Below the pieces are notes generated by a model. The model was not told the DNA's origin, did no database searches, and was given only the letters and a program-made list of their open reading frames with translations. The position numbers and the translations under genes are program-made. From JBAUHN01 sp049680295 (GTDB lineage: Bacteria > Pseudomonadota > Alphaproteobacteria > Rhodobacterales > Rhodobacteraceae), in contig JBAUHN010000052.1 in NCBI GenBank assembly GCA_049680295.1, positions 1 to 39,904 of the forward strand: DNA of 39,904 bases, written 5' to 3'. Of this stretch, positions 32,351-39,904 are shown in pieces. Position 1 is the first letter of the stretch. Each line of letters opens with the position of its first letter.

Positions 32351-33385
32351 TTAGCCGTAGCGGTAGGGCCGTCCGGCCTTGACCATGTCGGCATTGTATT
32401 GCTTGAAGATTTCCACGACTTTCGCCTTGGTCTCGGATTCTGCGGCAATCTCGTCCCAGAATTTGACGGCCGCATCTTCGACGGTCTGCCATTCGGCATC
32501 CGGGATCGACGTCAGTTCCATCTTGGGACCATTGACGCGCAAGGACGCTTCGCCGCCCCAATACCACCACTGGCGATAGTAATGTGAGCTGTCCATCGTC
32601 AGCTTCAGCAATTCCTGCAGGTGGGCCGGCAGTTCATTGTAGCGGTCCATATTGGCAAAGAACGACCCCGCCCAGGCGCCTGAGATGTTGTTGGTCAGGA
32701 AATAGTTGGTCACATCTGCCCAGCCGACTGTGTAGTCTTCGGTGATGCCTGACCATGCGATGCCATCCAATTCGCCGGTTTGCACGGCGACTTCGATGTC
32801 TTCCCATGGCAGGGTGACCGGCACGACGCCAAACTGGCTGAGGAAACGACCGGCGGTAGGGAAGGTAAAGACGCGCTTGCCCTTGAGGTCTTCGAGGCTT
32901 CGGATCGGGTCCTTGGTGGCGAAGTGGCACGGATCCCAAGCGCCCGCTGACAGGTGTTTGACGCCAACTTTGGAATATTCCGCATCCCAGATCTCATTGA
33001 GGCCGTATTGATTGAACAGCACCGGCACATCCAGCGAATAGCGTGACGCGAACGGGAAATACCCGCCAAACACGGTGACTTCGGTGGGCGATGCCATGCT
33101 GTCATCGTCCGATTGTACCGCATCAATGGTGCCGTTTTGCATGGCGCGAAACAGCTCACCCGTGGGGACAAGCTGGTCTGCGAAAAACAGTTCAATCTCC
33201 ATCTGGTCACCGGCCACTTTGTTAAAGCTGTCAATGGCAGGTTTGATCACATGCTCAGCCAAGGCAGGGCCAGCGTAGGTCTGCATCCGCCAGCGGATTT
33301 TGCTTTGCGCGATGGCCGGGGCAGCAAGTGCCGAGGCCGCGGCCCCAACAGATGCTGTGGTTAAAAACTTGCGACGTGTGGTCAT
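32351..33385 (-). CDS. dctP: TRAP transporter substrate-binding protein DctP
   Basis: This 344-residue periplasmic receptor has a Tat-like signal peptide (TTRRKFLTTASVGAAASALAAPAIAQ pattern; only the key TRRKFL motif matters), followed by a mature protein starting near SKIRWRMQTYAG. The TRAP family core is visible in LEDLKGKRVFTFPTAGRFL and LPWEDIEVAVQTGELDGIAW. It resembles the mannitol/chloroaromatic-type TRAP receptors (TakP/FcbT1-like), which usually bind organic acids. The ligand here is unknown and important, because it should be the substrate of the ligase, ADH and ALDH genes downstream. AAGGAG precedes the ATG. A 50-base gap after dctM may hold its own signal. Confidence 0.92.
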   Translation of the reverse strand: MTTRRKFLTTASVGAAASALAAPAIAQSKIRWRMQTYAGPALAEHVIKPAIDSFNKVAGDQMEIELFFADQLVPTGELFRAMQNGTIDAVQSDDDSMASPTEVTVFGGYFPFASRYSLDVPVLFNQYGLNEIWDAEYSKVGVKHLSAGAWDPCHFATKDPIRSLEDLKGKRVFTFPTAGRFLSQFGVVPVTLPWEDIEVAVQTGELDGIAWSGITEDYTVGWADVTNYFLTNNISGAWAGSFFANMDRYNELPAHLQELLKLTMDSSHYYRQWWYWGGEASLRVNGPKMELTSIPDAEWQTVEDAAVKFWDEIAAESETKAKVVEIFKQYNADMVKAGRPYRYG

Positions 33386-33435
33386 GGTCGTGCTCCTTGG
33401 TTGAGTTGTGATGCCCTTGTGAAAAAGGGTCTTGG

Positions 33436-34758
33436 TTATTTTCCGTAGATATATTCCGGCAGCCAAAGTGCGATCTGCGGGAACAGCATGATCAGGGTCA
33501 GGGCCAGCAACATCACCAGCACAAATGGCAGGATTGATCCATAGATGTCGCGCAGGGTGATTTCCGGCGGGGCCATGGCGCGCATCAAAAACAGGTTATA
33601 GCCAAAGGGCGGTGTCATATAGGCGATCTGGGTGGTGATTGTATAAAGGACGCCATACCAGATCAAATCAAAGCCCAATTCGCCCACCAATGGCACGTAA
33701 AGCGGGGCCACAATGACCAGCATGGCCGTGTCATCCAGAAAGGTGCCCATCAGCAGGAAGGATACCTGCATCATGATCAGAATGGTCCAGGGGTTCAGGT
33801 GCAATTGATCCGTGAACAGATTGTCGATGGCGCGCACAGCGCCCAGCCCGTCAAACACCGCACCAAAGCCCAAAGCCGCCAGAATGATCCACATGAACAT
33901 ACACGAAATCGCGAGGGTCTGGCGCACCGAGACTTCGAAAACATCGCGGGTCATGCGCCCTTTCAGGACGGCGGCCAGAAAGGCCGTCATCGCGCCAATG
34001 GCCGAGCTTTCGACAAGCGAGGTCCAGCCGTTCACAAAGGGGATCATCATTGCAAAGAAGATCACAATCGGCAGCAGACCGGCACGCAGCAGACGCAGTT
34101 TTTCGCCCAGGCTCACGTTACGCTCTTCGGGCGGCAGAACCGGGCCAAGCGACGGATTTATCCGGCACCGGATGTAGATATAGGCAATGAACATCGCGGC
34201 CATGATCAGGCCGGGGATGATCCCGGCAAGCCACAATTGCCCGACAGGTTGGCGTGCAATCATCGCATAAAGCACCAGCACAACGGACGGTGGCACAAGG
34301 ATACCAAGGCTTGATCCCGCCTGAATGACGCCGGTGACCATCCGCTTGTCATAGCCACGGCGCAGCAGTTCTGGCAGCGCAATCGTGGCACCAATGGCCA
34401 TACCCGCGACGCTAAGACCGTTCATCGCCGAGACCAGAACCATCAAACCAATTGTCCCGATCGCCAGACCGCCCGAAACCGGGCCCATCCAGACATGAAA
34501 CATCTTGTATAGATCGTCGGCGATTTTGGATTCCGACAGCACGTAACCCATGAAGATGAACATCGGAAGCGTCAGCAGCGGATACCACTTCATCAGCTTC
34601 ATTGCAGAAGAAAACGGGATGTTTGCGCCGCCGGGGGTCCATAACAGGACGGCCGCAATCGCCGCCACGCCACCGATGGCACCGAAAACCCGCTGGCCGG
34701 TCATGAGCATCAGCATCATGGATGCAAACATCAGGATCGCGATCATTTCATAAGACAT
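33436..34758 (-). CDS. dctM: TRAP transporter large permease subunit DctM
   Basis: This 440-residue inner-membrane protein has about 12 transmembrane segments and is the ion-coupled transport subunit of the TRAP importer. Conserved family regions include TLPMFIFMGYVLSES, AGSSLGILVPPSVVLVLYAM, GTFLDDTAMLVIVAPLY and YMTPPFGYNLFLMRAMAP, the last typical of the chloroaromatic/mannitol-type DctM. The ATG at 34758 overlaps the dctQ stop by 11 bases and has AAGGGG about nine bases ahead; the TTG upstream is not needed. It works with the DctQ and DctP neighbours to import one periplasmic substrate using a sodium or proton gradient. Confidence 0.93.
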   Translation of the reverse strand: MSYEMIAILMFASMMLMLMTGQRVFGAIGGVAAIAAVLLWTPGGANIPFSSAMKLMKWYPLLTLPMFIFMGYVLSESKIADDLYKMFHVWMGPVSGGLAIGTIGLMVLVSAMNGLSVAGMAIGATIALPELLRRGYDKRMVTGVIQAGSSLGILVPPSVVLVLYAMIARQPVGQLWLAGIIPGLIMAAMFIAYIYIRCRINPSLGPVLPPEERNVSLGEKLRLLRAGLLPIVIFFAMMIPFVNGWTSLVESSAIGAMTAFLAAVLKGRMTRDVFEVSVRQTLAISCMFMWIILAALGFGAVFDGLGAVRAIDNLFTDQLHLNPWTILIMMQVSFLLMGTFLDDTAMLVIVAPLYVPLVGELGFDLIWYGVLYTITTQIAYMTPPFGYNLFLMRAMAPPEITLRDIYGSILPFVLVMLLALTLIMLFPQIALWLPEYIYGK

Positions 34759-35263
34759 CCAGATCAACCCCTTTGATGGTCGCGATGTCTTTCAACAACT
34801 CGGAAATGGCTTGCAGCAACATCAGAAAGAACCCGATGCACATGGTGATTTTTATGGGCCAAAGGTAGGGTCGCCACGCGGTAGGGCTGCGTTCGCCGTA
34901 TGCCAGCGAGTAAGCAGTGCTGCTGTACGCGCCATAGAGCAGAACGCATAGATAAAAGATCAGCAAAAGAACGGTGAAGGCGTCAAACCATGCTTTCTTG
35001 CGGATCGACCATTCGCCGTAAAACAAATCCATTCGCACGTTCGACCCCAATTGGATCGAATAGGGACCGCCCATGATGTAATAGGCAACCATGGCAAACT
35101 GCGCGATTTCCAACGTCCAGAGCGAAGGTAAAAAGAACGTTTTGGAGATCGACGACCAAAGCAGGATCGCGATCATCACAAAGATACCGTACATGATGAC
35201 CCGGCCGATCCGGTAGTTCACAGCATCCACTGTGCGGATGTAGCCGCGGGCGAAACCCATCAT
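34748..35263 (-). CDS. dctQ: TRAP transporter small permease subunit DctQ
   Basis: This 171-residue protein has four hydrophobic segments (about 20-40, 55-70, 90-115, 135-155) and is the small subunit of the TRAP importer. WTLEIAQFAMVAYYIMGGPYSI and GSNVRMDLFY are typical DctQ motifs of this branch. Its ATG overlaps the amidohydrolase stop (TCAT) and its own stop overlaps the dctM start, so the three genes are translationally coupled. No function beyond subunit assembly is suggested. Confidence 0.9.
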   Translation of the reverse strand: MMGFARGYIRTVDAVNYRIGRVIMYGIFVMIAILLWSSISKTFFLPSLWTLEIAQFAMVAYYIMGGPYSIQLGSNVRMDLFYGEWSIRKKAWFDAFTVLLLIFYLCVLLYGAYSSTAYSLAYGERSPTAWRPYLWPIKITMCIGFFLMLLQAISELLKDIATIKGVDLDVL

Positions 35264-36012
35264 ACCGCATCTCCCTCGGGCAGGTGTTCAACCGCAGATG
35301 CAAGCCACCGGGCCAGCATGGCGGCAATGTCATTTTGCTGGTCGCAGTTTGCGATCAGGTCATTGCGCACCTCGATCATGACGTTGCGGCGCCCAAATTT
35401 CACGCCATGTTCGCGCAATGTATGTGTGACACCGTCTTCTGGCCCGTAAGGCGCGTTGCGCAATACGCGCAGGTCGGTAAAGGCGTCTGCCTCGGCCAGC
35501 ATCTGATCAGCAAGCGCGGTATCGGTATCATGCAGGATGCCGATATCAACGTGGCGCATCTGGCCTTTGTAAACCGGGGTGAAGCTGTGGATGGTTACAA
35601 TCACCGGGCGCGCGGTGTCGTTCAGAGTTTCGGCAAGCTTATCGCGAAACGGCGTGTATATCCGCGCTATGCGATGCGCCCGCTCGTCGTCTGAAAGGTC
35701 GGCGTTTCCGGGCACAATGGTCAGTTCACTTTGCTGGGGCATTGCATTTGCGGCATCCGGCGGACGATTGCAGTCATAGATCAGACGCGACACGCATCCC
35801 GCGACAAGCTTGGCATCAAGTGCTGCGCAAAGGTGCTGGGACACCGTCAAAGCGCCGGGATCCCAGGCAATGTGGCTGATCAAGGCGTCCTGCGACAGGC
35901 CCAGGCCGTCATATTCATCAGGGATGAAATGCGACGCATGTTCGCACACCAGAACCACAGATGACTGTGCTTGTGCGTTGGTGACAGCGACGGATTGCAA
36001 ATTACTGGTCAT
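35260..36012 (-). CDS. N-formylglutamate amidohydrolase family protein
   Basis: This 250-residue zinc hydrolase shows the family's LVCEHASHFIPDEYDGLGL, HIAWDPGA, VSRLIYDCNRPPDA, IVTIHSFTPVY and GRRNVMIEVRNDLI segments, with metal-binding Glu and His residues among them. N-formylglutamate amidohydrolases release glutamate from its N-formyl derivative in histidine catabolism, but no other hut gene lies here. In this gene set it more probably cleaves an N-acyl or gamma-glutamyl amide, completing the ligase-ADH-ALDH route in the place of PuuD. That is inference. The ATG at 36012 has GAGGG five bases ahead. It is first in the operon, directly coupled to dctQ. Confidence 0.85.
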   Translation of the reverse strand: MTSNLQSVAVTNAQAQSSVVLVCEHASHFIPDEYDGLGLSQDALISHIAWDPGALTVSQHLCAALDAKLVAGCVSRLIYDCNRPPDAANAMPQQSELTIVPGNADLSDDERAHRIARIYTPFRDKLAETLNDTARPVIVTIHSFTPVYKGQMRHVDIGILHDTDTALADQMLAEADAFTDLRVLRNAPYGPEDGVTHTLREHGVKFGRRNVMIEVRNDLIANCDQQNDIAAMLARWLASAVEHLPEGDAV

Positions 36013-36057
36013 TGGCCCTCGTGACTTCAGGTAAAGTTGCTTGCAATGCCGGTTGTT

Positions 36058-36074
36058 TGTCAACACAATTGTGT
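36058..36074 (-). promoter_or_regulatory. Palindromic operator overlapping a -35 box
   Basis: ACACAATTGTGT at 36063-36074 is a perfect 12-base palindrome. On the minus strand its last base begins a perfect TTGACA (36063 to 36058), the probable -35 box of the amidohydrolase-TRAP-ligase operon; no good -10 is seen 17 bases on. It lies between this operon and the divergent RpiR-type regulator, its likely binder. Confidence 0.5.
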
Positions 36075-36137
36075 AATAAATCGAACAGTCTTGAATTGGC
36101 TGTTCATTTACTCATCAAAAAAGCGAGGCGCCTCTCC

Positions 36138-37010
36138 TTGTCTGACGACCTGCAAACCATCGCTGACCGTATCCAAAGCGAATTCGACACACTGACCCGA
36201 GCCGAGCGGCAACTGGCGCATTCGATCCTGGAAAACTACCCGGCCTCGGGGTTGGGGCCATTGTCGGCGCTGGCTAGGGACGCAGACGTGTCGGCACCAA
36301 CCGTGGCGCGCATGGTGCAAAAGCTGGGGTTTAGCGGGTATCCCGACTTTCAGGCGGCCCTGCGCGAGGAATTGAAAGCCAAGGTCAAAAACCCGATTTC
36401 CAAACATGACACCTGGGCCGAAGGCGCGCCGTCGGGTCATGTCTTGAACCGGTTTACCGATGCGGTGATCGACAATATCCGCCATTCGCTTGGTCAGATA
36501 GACACCGAAACCTTTGATGCGGCCTGCGCGCTGATTGCGGACCCGCGCCGGCCTGTGTCGATTGTTGGCGGGCGGATTACCCACACTTTGGCCGAATACC
36601 TGTTTTTGCATATGCAGGTGATCCGCAGGGGTGTCACGCATATTCAATCAACCTCAAACACATGGCCGCATTATCTGCTGGATGTGAAAGCGGGCGATGT
36701 TTTTGTGATTTTCGATATGCGGCGTTATGAAAACAACACCCTGAAACTGGCCGAAATGGTGCATCAGAAGGGCGCGAAAATCATCCTCTTTACCGACCAA
36801 TGGCGATCGCCGGTACACCGTTTTGCGGATATTTGCTTCAGCAGTCGGATTGTGGTGCCTTCCGCCTGGGACAGTGCAGCGACAACGCTGCTGCTGATTG
36901 AGACGATTATTTCCGCGGTGCAGGATCTGAACTGGGATGAGACACGTGGCCGGATGGAAGCATTGGAAGACATGTTTGATCAGACCAAACTGTTTCGCAA
37001 GTTTACCTAG
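36138..37010 (+). CDS. MurR/RpiR family transcriptional regulator
   Basis: This 290-residue regulator has an N-terminal helix-turn-helix (LTRAERQLAHSILENYPASGLGPLSALARDADVSAPTVARMVQKLGFSGYPDFQ region) and a C-terminal SIS domain (about 120-260) that normally binds a phosphosugar or similar ligand. It sits divergently next to the amidohydrolase-TRAP-ligase operon, so it probably senses the substrate or an intermediate of that pathway. The frame opens far upstream at 36012, overlapping the neighbour's start region. I choose the TTG at 36138 (preceded by GAGG), which begins at the family's normal N terminus; an earlier TTG is possible. Its stop overlaps the convergent recR stop. Confidence 0.88.
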   Translation: MSDDLQTIADRIQSEFDTLTRAERQLAHSILENYPASGLGPLSALARDADVSAPTVARMVQKLGFSGYPDFQAALREELKAKVKNPISKHDTWAEGAPSGHVLNRFTDAVIDNIRHSLGQIDTETFDAACALIADPRRPVSIVGGRITHTLAEYLFLHMQVIRRGVTHIQSTSNTWPHYLLDVKAGDVFVIFDMRRYENNTLKLAEMVHQKGAKIILFTDQWRSPVHRFADICFSSRIVVPSAWDSAATTLLLIETIISAVQDLNWDETRGRMEALEDMFDQTKLFRKFT

Positions 37011-37600
37011 ACCGTTTTTCGGGCCTGCATGGCGGCTGTGATTGTCCCGTCATCGAGGTAATCCAGCTCTCCACCGATCGGTACGCCCTGTGCCAACGAG
37101 GTCAGGCGCACTTGATTTTCCAGTTGATCGGCGATGTAATGTGCCGTGGTTTGCCCGTCAATTGTGGCGTTCAGCGCCAAGATGACTTCGGAAATCCCTT
37201 CGCTCGTCACCCGGTCGATCAGGCGCGGAATACGCAGTGTTTCAGGGCCAATGGCATCCAATGCAGACAGCGTGCCGCCCAGCACATGATAGCGTCCCTT
37301 GAACACGCCAGAGCGTTCCATCGCCCATAGATCGGCGACATCTTCGACCACGCATAATTCGCCGTTGGCGCGCTTTTCCGAAGTGCAGATATCGCAGATA
37401 TCCGTGGTGCCGACATTGCCGCAATTCAGGCATTCGCGCGCGGTTGCAGCAACGGTTTGCAGCGTGTCTGCCAGTGGCGTCAGCAGTAATGCCCGTTTGC
37501 GGATCATATGCAGAACGGCGCGACGGGCCGATCTTGGGCCAAGCCCCGGCAGCTTGGCCATCAAGTCGATCAAGGCGTCAATGTCGCGTGTGCTGCTCAA
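37007..37600 (-). CDS. recR: Recombination protein RecR
   Basis: RecR works with RecF and RecO in loading RecA at gaps. The 197-residue protein starts with the DNA-binding LPGLGPRSARRAVLHMI, a zinc motif of Cys57, Cys60, Cys69 and Cys72 (CLNCGNVGTTDICDIC), then the Toprim segment CVVEDVADLWAMERSGVFKGRYHVLGG and TIDGQTTAHYIA. The start codon is TTG at 37598-37600, with AAGG nine bases ahead; there is no ATG before LPGLGPR that keeps the normal N terminus. It follows ybaB and dnaX on the same strand, the classical gene order. Confidence 0.97.
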   Translation of the reverse strand: MSSTRDIDALIDLMAKLPGLGPRSARRAVLHMIRKRALLLTPLADTLQTVAATARECLNCGNVGTTDICDICTSEKRANGELCVVEDVADLWAMERSGVFKGRYHVLGGTLSALDAIGPETLRIPRLIDRVTSEGISEVILALNATIDGQTTAHYIADQLENQVRLTSLAQGVPIGGELDYLDDGTITAAMQARKTV

Positions 37601-37663
37601 ACTTGGATGCCTTCTTTCGGGGCAGTGGTTTCTAGGATCACTTTTGCGCCCCGCGCTGTACGA

Positions 37664-38008
37664 TCAGAAGGGCAGTTTCATGTCGGCAGGCAGGCCCATG
37701 CCTTCGGTCAGTTTCGACATTTCCTGCTGCGCGCGATCCGAGGCCTTGCCTTGCGCGTCCTTGATCGCAGCCAAGATCAGATCTTCGACAACTTCCTTGT
37801 CGTCGCCGTTAAAGATCGACGGATCAATGTCCAGCGATTTCAGCTCTCCCTTGGCGGTCGCGGTGGCTTTGACCAGTCCCGCACCACTTTCGCCGGTGAC
37901 CAGAATATTGTGCATCTCGTCCTGCATCTGGGCCATTTTGCCCTGCATTTCCTGTGCGGTTTTCATCATTTTGGCCATGTCACCCATGGCGCCTAATCCT
38001 TTGAACAT
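37664..38008 (-). CDS. YbaB/EbfC family nucleoid-associated protein
   Basis: This 114-residue DNA-binding protein is the usual partner of dnaX and recR. MAKMMKTAQEMQGKMAQMQDEM is the heptad-like N-terminal helix, followed by GAGLVKATATAKGELKSLDIDPSI and a C-terminal helix. It forms dimers that bind DNA with some sequence preference; its exact role is unsettled. AGGAGA six bases before the ATG supports the start. Gene order dnaX, ybaB, recR argues for one transcript. Confidence 0.95.
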   Translation of the reverse strand: MFKGLGAMGDMAKMMKTAQEMQGKMAQMQDEMHNILVTGESGAGLVKATATAKGELKSLDIDPSIFNGDDKEVVEDLILAAIKDAQGKASDRAQQEMSKLTEGMGLPADMKLPF

Positions 38009-38078
38009 CTGCGTCTCCTGATGTGGTTTGTCTCAAATATGTGGTCTTGGGGCCCAAGTGGCAAGGTAAGGCGCCCGA

Positions 38079-39830
38079 TCAACCATCCTCAAACGGGTCC
38101 CATTCGTCTTCGACCTCGGGCAATGCGTCTGATACGGCTTCGGCGGCAAGTTGTTCAGGCGTCCGGATCGCGGTGATTTTGGCGCTTGGGAATTGAGCCA
38201 GCACGGCCTGCATCAACGGATGATCCTGCGCTTCGGCCTCCAATGCGTATTGTTTGGCGTTGCGCACTTCATCGATGGTTTTGCCGCCGCCATCGCTGAC
38301 AACGCTGACGGCCCAGCGGTTGCCGGTCCACATTTGCAATTGCTGTCCAAGGCGTTGCGCCAGATCGCGTGGCGCACGTTCTGTGGGTTCAAATTCGATC
38401 CGGCCGGGTTGGTAGTTCACCAGCCGCAAATCGGTTTCGACGTCCGCCAGTAATTTGCCGTTGCGGTTGGCGCGGATAAGCTCAACCACATGTTCAAACG
38501 TTGGAAACCGCGCCAGCGCCGCATCGACGTCTTGCGCCAGTGCTGTCGCTGGACCGCCTGCCGCGCCGCCGGATACATAGCTGGTGCTGACAGCGCTTGG
38601 CGTCGGACCGCTCGTGTTTCGCACCGGGGCGGCCGCTGAACCCGACGGAGTTGGCGGCGGCGGTGTGGCATCTTTGAGTTTGCGCACCAATTCCTCGGGC
38701 GAGGGCAGATCGGCCACATGGGTCAGACGAATGATGGCCATTTCTGCGGCCATCATCGCGTTGGGGGCAGCGGCAACCTCGTCCAGCGCTTTGAGCAACA
38801 TTTGCCATAGGCGCGTCAGCACCCGCATTGGCAAAGTATCGGCCATCGTCAGGCCACGGCTGCGTTCATCGGGGGAAACAGTGGGGTCTTCAGCCGCTTC
38901 CGGGGTGATTTTCACAACCGAAACCCAATGCGTGATTTCCGCCAGATCGCGCAGCACCGCCATCGGGTCGGCGCCATCGGCATATTGCGACGACAGCTCG
39001 CTTAACGCAGACGCTGCATCGCCGCGCAGGATCATGTCAAACAGGTCCAACACACGGCCCCGATCGGCCAGGCCCAGCATCGCGCGGACCTGTTGCGCCG
39101 TGGTTTCACCAGCACCATGGCTGATGGCCTGATCCAGCAAAGATGTCGCATCACGCACCGACCCTTCGGCAGCGCGGGTGATCAGGGCCACGGCGTCTTG
39201 TGCGATCTCGGCACCTTCGGCGGCAGCGATTTTTTGCATCAGGGCAATCATCACCTCGGGCTCTATCCGGCGCAGATCGAACCGCTGGCAACGTGACAGA
39301 ACTGTTACCGGCACTTTTCGAATTTCCGTGGTGGCGAAAATGAATTTCACATGTGCGGGGGGTTCTTCGAGCGTTTTCAGCAAGGCGTTGAAGGCCGAGG
39401 TGCTGAGCATGTGCACTTCGTCAATGATGTAAATCTTGTAGCGGGCAGAGGCGGCGCGGTAATGCACCGAATCGATGATTTCCCGAATGTCGTTCACACC
39501 GGTTCTGCTGGCGGCATCCATCTCCATCACATCGACATGGCGGCCTTCCATGATGGCCACGCAATGTTCGCATTGCCCGCAGGGGTCTGTCGTCGGGCCG
39601 CTTTGTCCGTCCGGGCCGATGCAGTTCATGCCTTTGGCAATGATCCGTGCTGTCGTGGTTTTGCCGGTGCCGCGAATGCCGGTCATGATAAAGGCCTGCG
39701 CGATGCGGTCGGCTTCGAACGCGTTTTTCAGGGTGCGCACCATTGGGTCCTGACCCACGAGGTCCACGAACGTCTCAGGACGGTATTTGCGTGCAAGAAC
39801 CTGATAGGCCGGTTTTGGTGCTTCGGTCAT
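38079..39830 (-). CDS. dnaX: DNA polymerase III subunit gamma/tau
   Basis: DnaX is the clamp-loader ATPase that loads the sliding clamp and ties together polymerase cores. The 583-residue protein has Walker A GIRGTGKT (51-58), zinc ligands Cys70, Cys84, Cys87 and Cys90 (CGQCEHC), Walker B IIDEVHMLS, and the sensor region FATTEIRKVPVTVLSRCQRF. The C-terminal part (about 390-583) has an Ala/Pro/Ser-rich linker and the tau-like domain V. I saw no A-rich slippery site, so a gamma frameshift product is not indicated. The ATG at 39830 has AAGG six bases ahead and is preferred to the longer frame from 39887. It is followed by ybaB and recR. Confidence 0.97.
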   Translation of the reverse strand: MTEAPKPAYQVLARKYRPETFVDLVGQDPMVRTLKNAFEADRIAQAFIMTGIRGTGKTTTARIIAKGMNCIGPDGQSGPTTDPCGQCEHCVAIMEGRHVDVMEMDAASRTGVNDIREIIDSVHYRAASARYKIYIIDEVHMLSTSAFNALLKTLEEPPAHVKFIFATTEIRKVPVTVLSRCQRFDLRRIEPEVMIALMQKIAAAEGAEIAQDAVALITRAAEGSVRDATSLLDQAISHGAGETTAQQVRAMLGLADRGRVLDLFDMILRGDAASALSELSSQYADGADPMAVLRDLAEITHWVSVVKITPEAAEDPTVSPDERSRGLTMADTLPMRVLTRLWQMLLKALDEVAAAPNAMMAAEMAIIRLTHVADLPSPEELVRKLKDATPPPPTPSGSAAAPVRNTSGPTPSAVSTSYVSGGAAGGPATALAQDVDAALARFPTFEHVVELIRANRNGKLLADVETDLRLVNYQPGRIEFEPTERAPRDLAQRLGQQLQMWTGNRWAVSVVSDGGGKTIDEVRNAKQYALEAEAQDHPLMQAVLAQFPSAKITAIRTPEQLAAEAVSDALPEVEDEWDPFEDG

Positions 39831-39904
39831 GACATGCCTTGGTGGATGGGATTCGCGGATCGCTTTCCAAACTATGCGCATGGTCACCCGACGTCCACAG
39901 ATGC

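Noticed and set aside
38584..38593. Half of the 10-6-10 inverted repeat (TGCTGACA-like) within dnaX
   Set aside because: Only a single arm is present, inside coding sequence, with no inverted partner six bases away.
38079..39830. Programmed frameshift in dnaX producing a short gamma form
   Set aside because: No A-rich slippery heptamer with a following stem was seen in the frame.
39831..39904. SRP RNA gene upstream of dnaX
   Set aside because: It is sometimes found near dnaX, but this short stretch shows no SRP RNA-like hairpin or GGAA-type conserved core; it could lie outside the window.
1..39904. CRISPR arrays, insertion sequences, prophage and tRNA genes
   Set aside because: No regularly spaced direct repeats, transposase frames, terminal inverted repeats or cloverleaf sequences were recognised by reading both strands.

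Overview
The window reads as chromosomal backbone of a marine-type Rhodobacterales (Roseobacter group) alphaproteobacterium. The evidence is the gene content: an RpoE/ChrR pair beside an amine-oxidase/DUF1365/MFS/SDR operon, dnaX-ybaB-recR, rpsU next to COQ9, TrcR (DUF1013), an alphaproteobacterial ornithine decarboxylase with a structured leader, TRAP transporters, and moderately high-GC codon use throughout. I see no rRNA or tRNA genes, insertion sequences, prophage or CRISPR arrays. Genes are tightly packed and no gene-free stretch exceeds 300 bases.

Layout. 1-2754 (minus): deoC followed by a large aldehyde dehydrogenase cut by the left edge; together they split deoxyribose-5-phosphate and probably oxidise the acetaldehyde. 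2859-6852 (plus): a four-gene Tro/Sit-type Mn/Zn ABC importer behind a promoter carrying two Fur/Mur-like dyads. 6927-10000: mutL and rmuC. 10125-10679: an FMN-binding PNPOx-like protein. 10723-16298: chrR and rpoE (minus), divergent from the FAD oxidoreductase, DUF1365, MFS and SDR genes (plus), a likely singlet-oxygen response unit. 16299-18641 (minus): saccharopine dehydrogenase, a GST and a histidine phosphatase. 18879-21644: an orphan molybdopterin formate dehydrogenase. 21715-23467 (minus): a PEP mutase/ICL-like lyase, rpiB and rpsU. 23582-25362 (plus): COQ9 and a quinone oxidoreductase; 25359-25988 (minus): RNase T2; 26118-26882: trcR. 27010-28325: leader RNA and ornithine decarboxylase.

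28396-37010 is the most distinctive block. A seven-gene minus-strand set (N-formylglutamate amidohydrolase-like enzyme, DctQ, DctM, DctP, glutamine-synthetase-like ligase, aldehyde dehydrogenase, iron alcohol dehydrogenase) diverges from an RpiR-type regulator. I infer an uncharacterised gamma-glutamylation route for an imported amine or amino alcohol. 37007-39830 (minus) is dnaX, ybaB and recR.

Among noncoding signals, two near-identical 10-6-10 inverted repeats (10047-10072 and 22578-22603) each lie about 50 bases upstream of the start codon of an unrelated enzyme gene. They look like operators of one unknown regulator or a shared leader element. Everything here comes from reading the sequence; no searches were run, and family assignments rest on recognised motifs.
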